DNA of 32,339 nucleotides, from assembly GCA_900754615.1 (NCBI GenBank), contig CAAEDN010000045.1:1-32339 (forward strand). The letters run 5' to 3'. The notes below the pieces were generated by a model that made no database searches, was not told the DNA's origin, and was given only the letters and a program-made list of their open reading frames with translations. Origin of the DNA: an uncultured Holdemanella sp. (GTDB lineage Bacteria; Bacillota_I; Bacilli_A; Erysipelotrichales; Erysipelotrichaceae). Both the position numbers and the translations under genes were made by a program. Of this stretch, positions 32,307 to 32,339 are shown piece after piece (position 1 is the first letter of the stretch; the number at the start of each line of letters is the position of its first letter).

Positions 32307-32339
32307 ATGGCAAATAAAAAGAAACAGTTTGATCAAGAA
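32307..32339 (+). CDS. Start of a gene cut by the window edge
   Basis: AAGGAGG at 32290-32296 precedes an ATG at 32307 that encodes MANKKKQFDQE before the window ends. It is opposite in strand to the TnpB fragment. The sequence from about 32217 to 32306, with TACAAT at 32262-32267, would be its promoter region and possibly the left end of an IS. The product cannot be named from 11 residues. Confidence 0.5.
   Translation, partial: MANKKKQFDQE

Overview
The window is low-GC Firmicutes DNA. Strong GGAGG ribosome binding sites, TTGACA/TATAAT promoters, U-run terminators and the tsaE-tsaB-rimI-tsaD gene order all fit this. Two domain fusions and the gut-type mobile elements make an Erysipelotrichia-like gut bacterium my best guess, but this is an inference and the species is not determined.

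Positions 1-3903 are the very AT-rich right end of an integrated element: small unknown genes, an ArpU-like regulator, microproteins and a large serine recombinase. Positions of about 3997-10227 look like a second, 6.2-kb integrative element. It has paired 17-bp dyads (a possible origin), an SF3 helicase Rep, a MobC-like protein, a tyrosine integrase, an excisionase and a divergent XRE repressor. Its cargo is a BlaI repressor, an M56 membrane protease and a divergently transcribed secreted acidic protein. It stops beside the intact terminator of guaA.

Positions 10233-21688 are core chromosome, nearly all on the minus strand: guaA, a dehydrogenase-HAD fusion, an Mbeg1-like lipase, an acetyltransferase-gamma-carbonic anhydrase fusion, the tRNA t6A genes tsaD, tsaB and tsaE with rimI, then rarA, a MATE exporter and a cytidylate-kinase-like gene. 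The last two are preceded by very short terminator hairpins sharing the RNA motif UAANUCCARYU. That motif may be an undescribed cis-regulatory RNA.

Positions 21817-23374 hold a one-gene unit, an AAA ATPase with a PD-(D/E)XK-like C-terminus. It lies between perfect 29-bp direct repeats, each carrying the pyrE stop codon and terminator, with three 34-bp tandem repeats at its promoter. pyrE, a CBS protein, a CNNM/HlyC-type membrane protein, xpt and a DUF885 lipoprotein follow.

Positions 28305-32339 hold a Fic protein with an array of TGACWC dyads upstream, a Nif3-like protein, a LacI regulator beheaded by an IS605-type (TnpB) element, and that element truncated in turn by the start of another gene or element at the window edge.

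The leading candidates for something undescribed are the duplicated-terminator ATPase unit, the kinase-like/MATE attenuator hairpins, and the BlaI/M56/secreted-protein cargo. All family calls are from reading motifs; no search was run.
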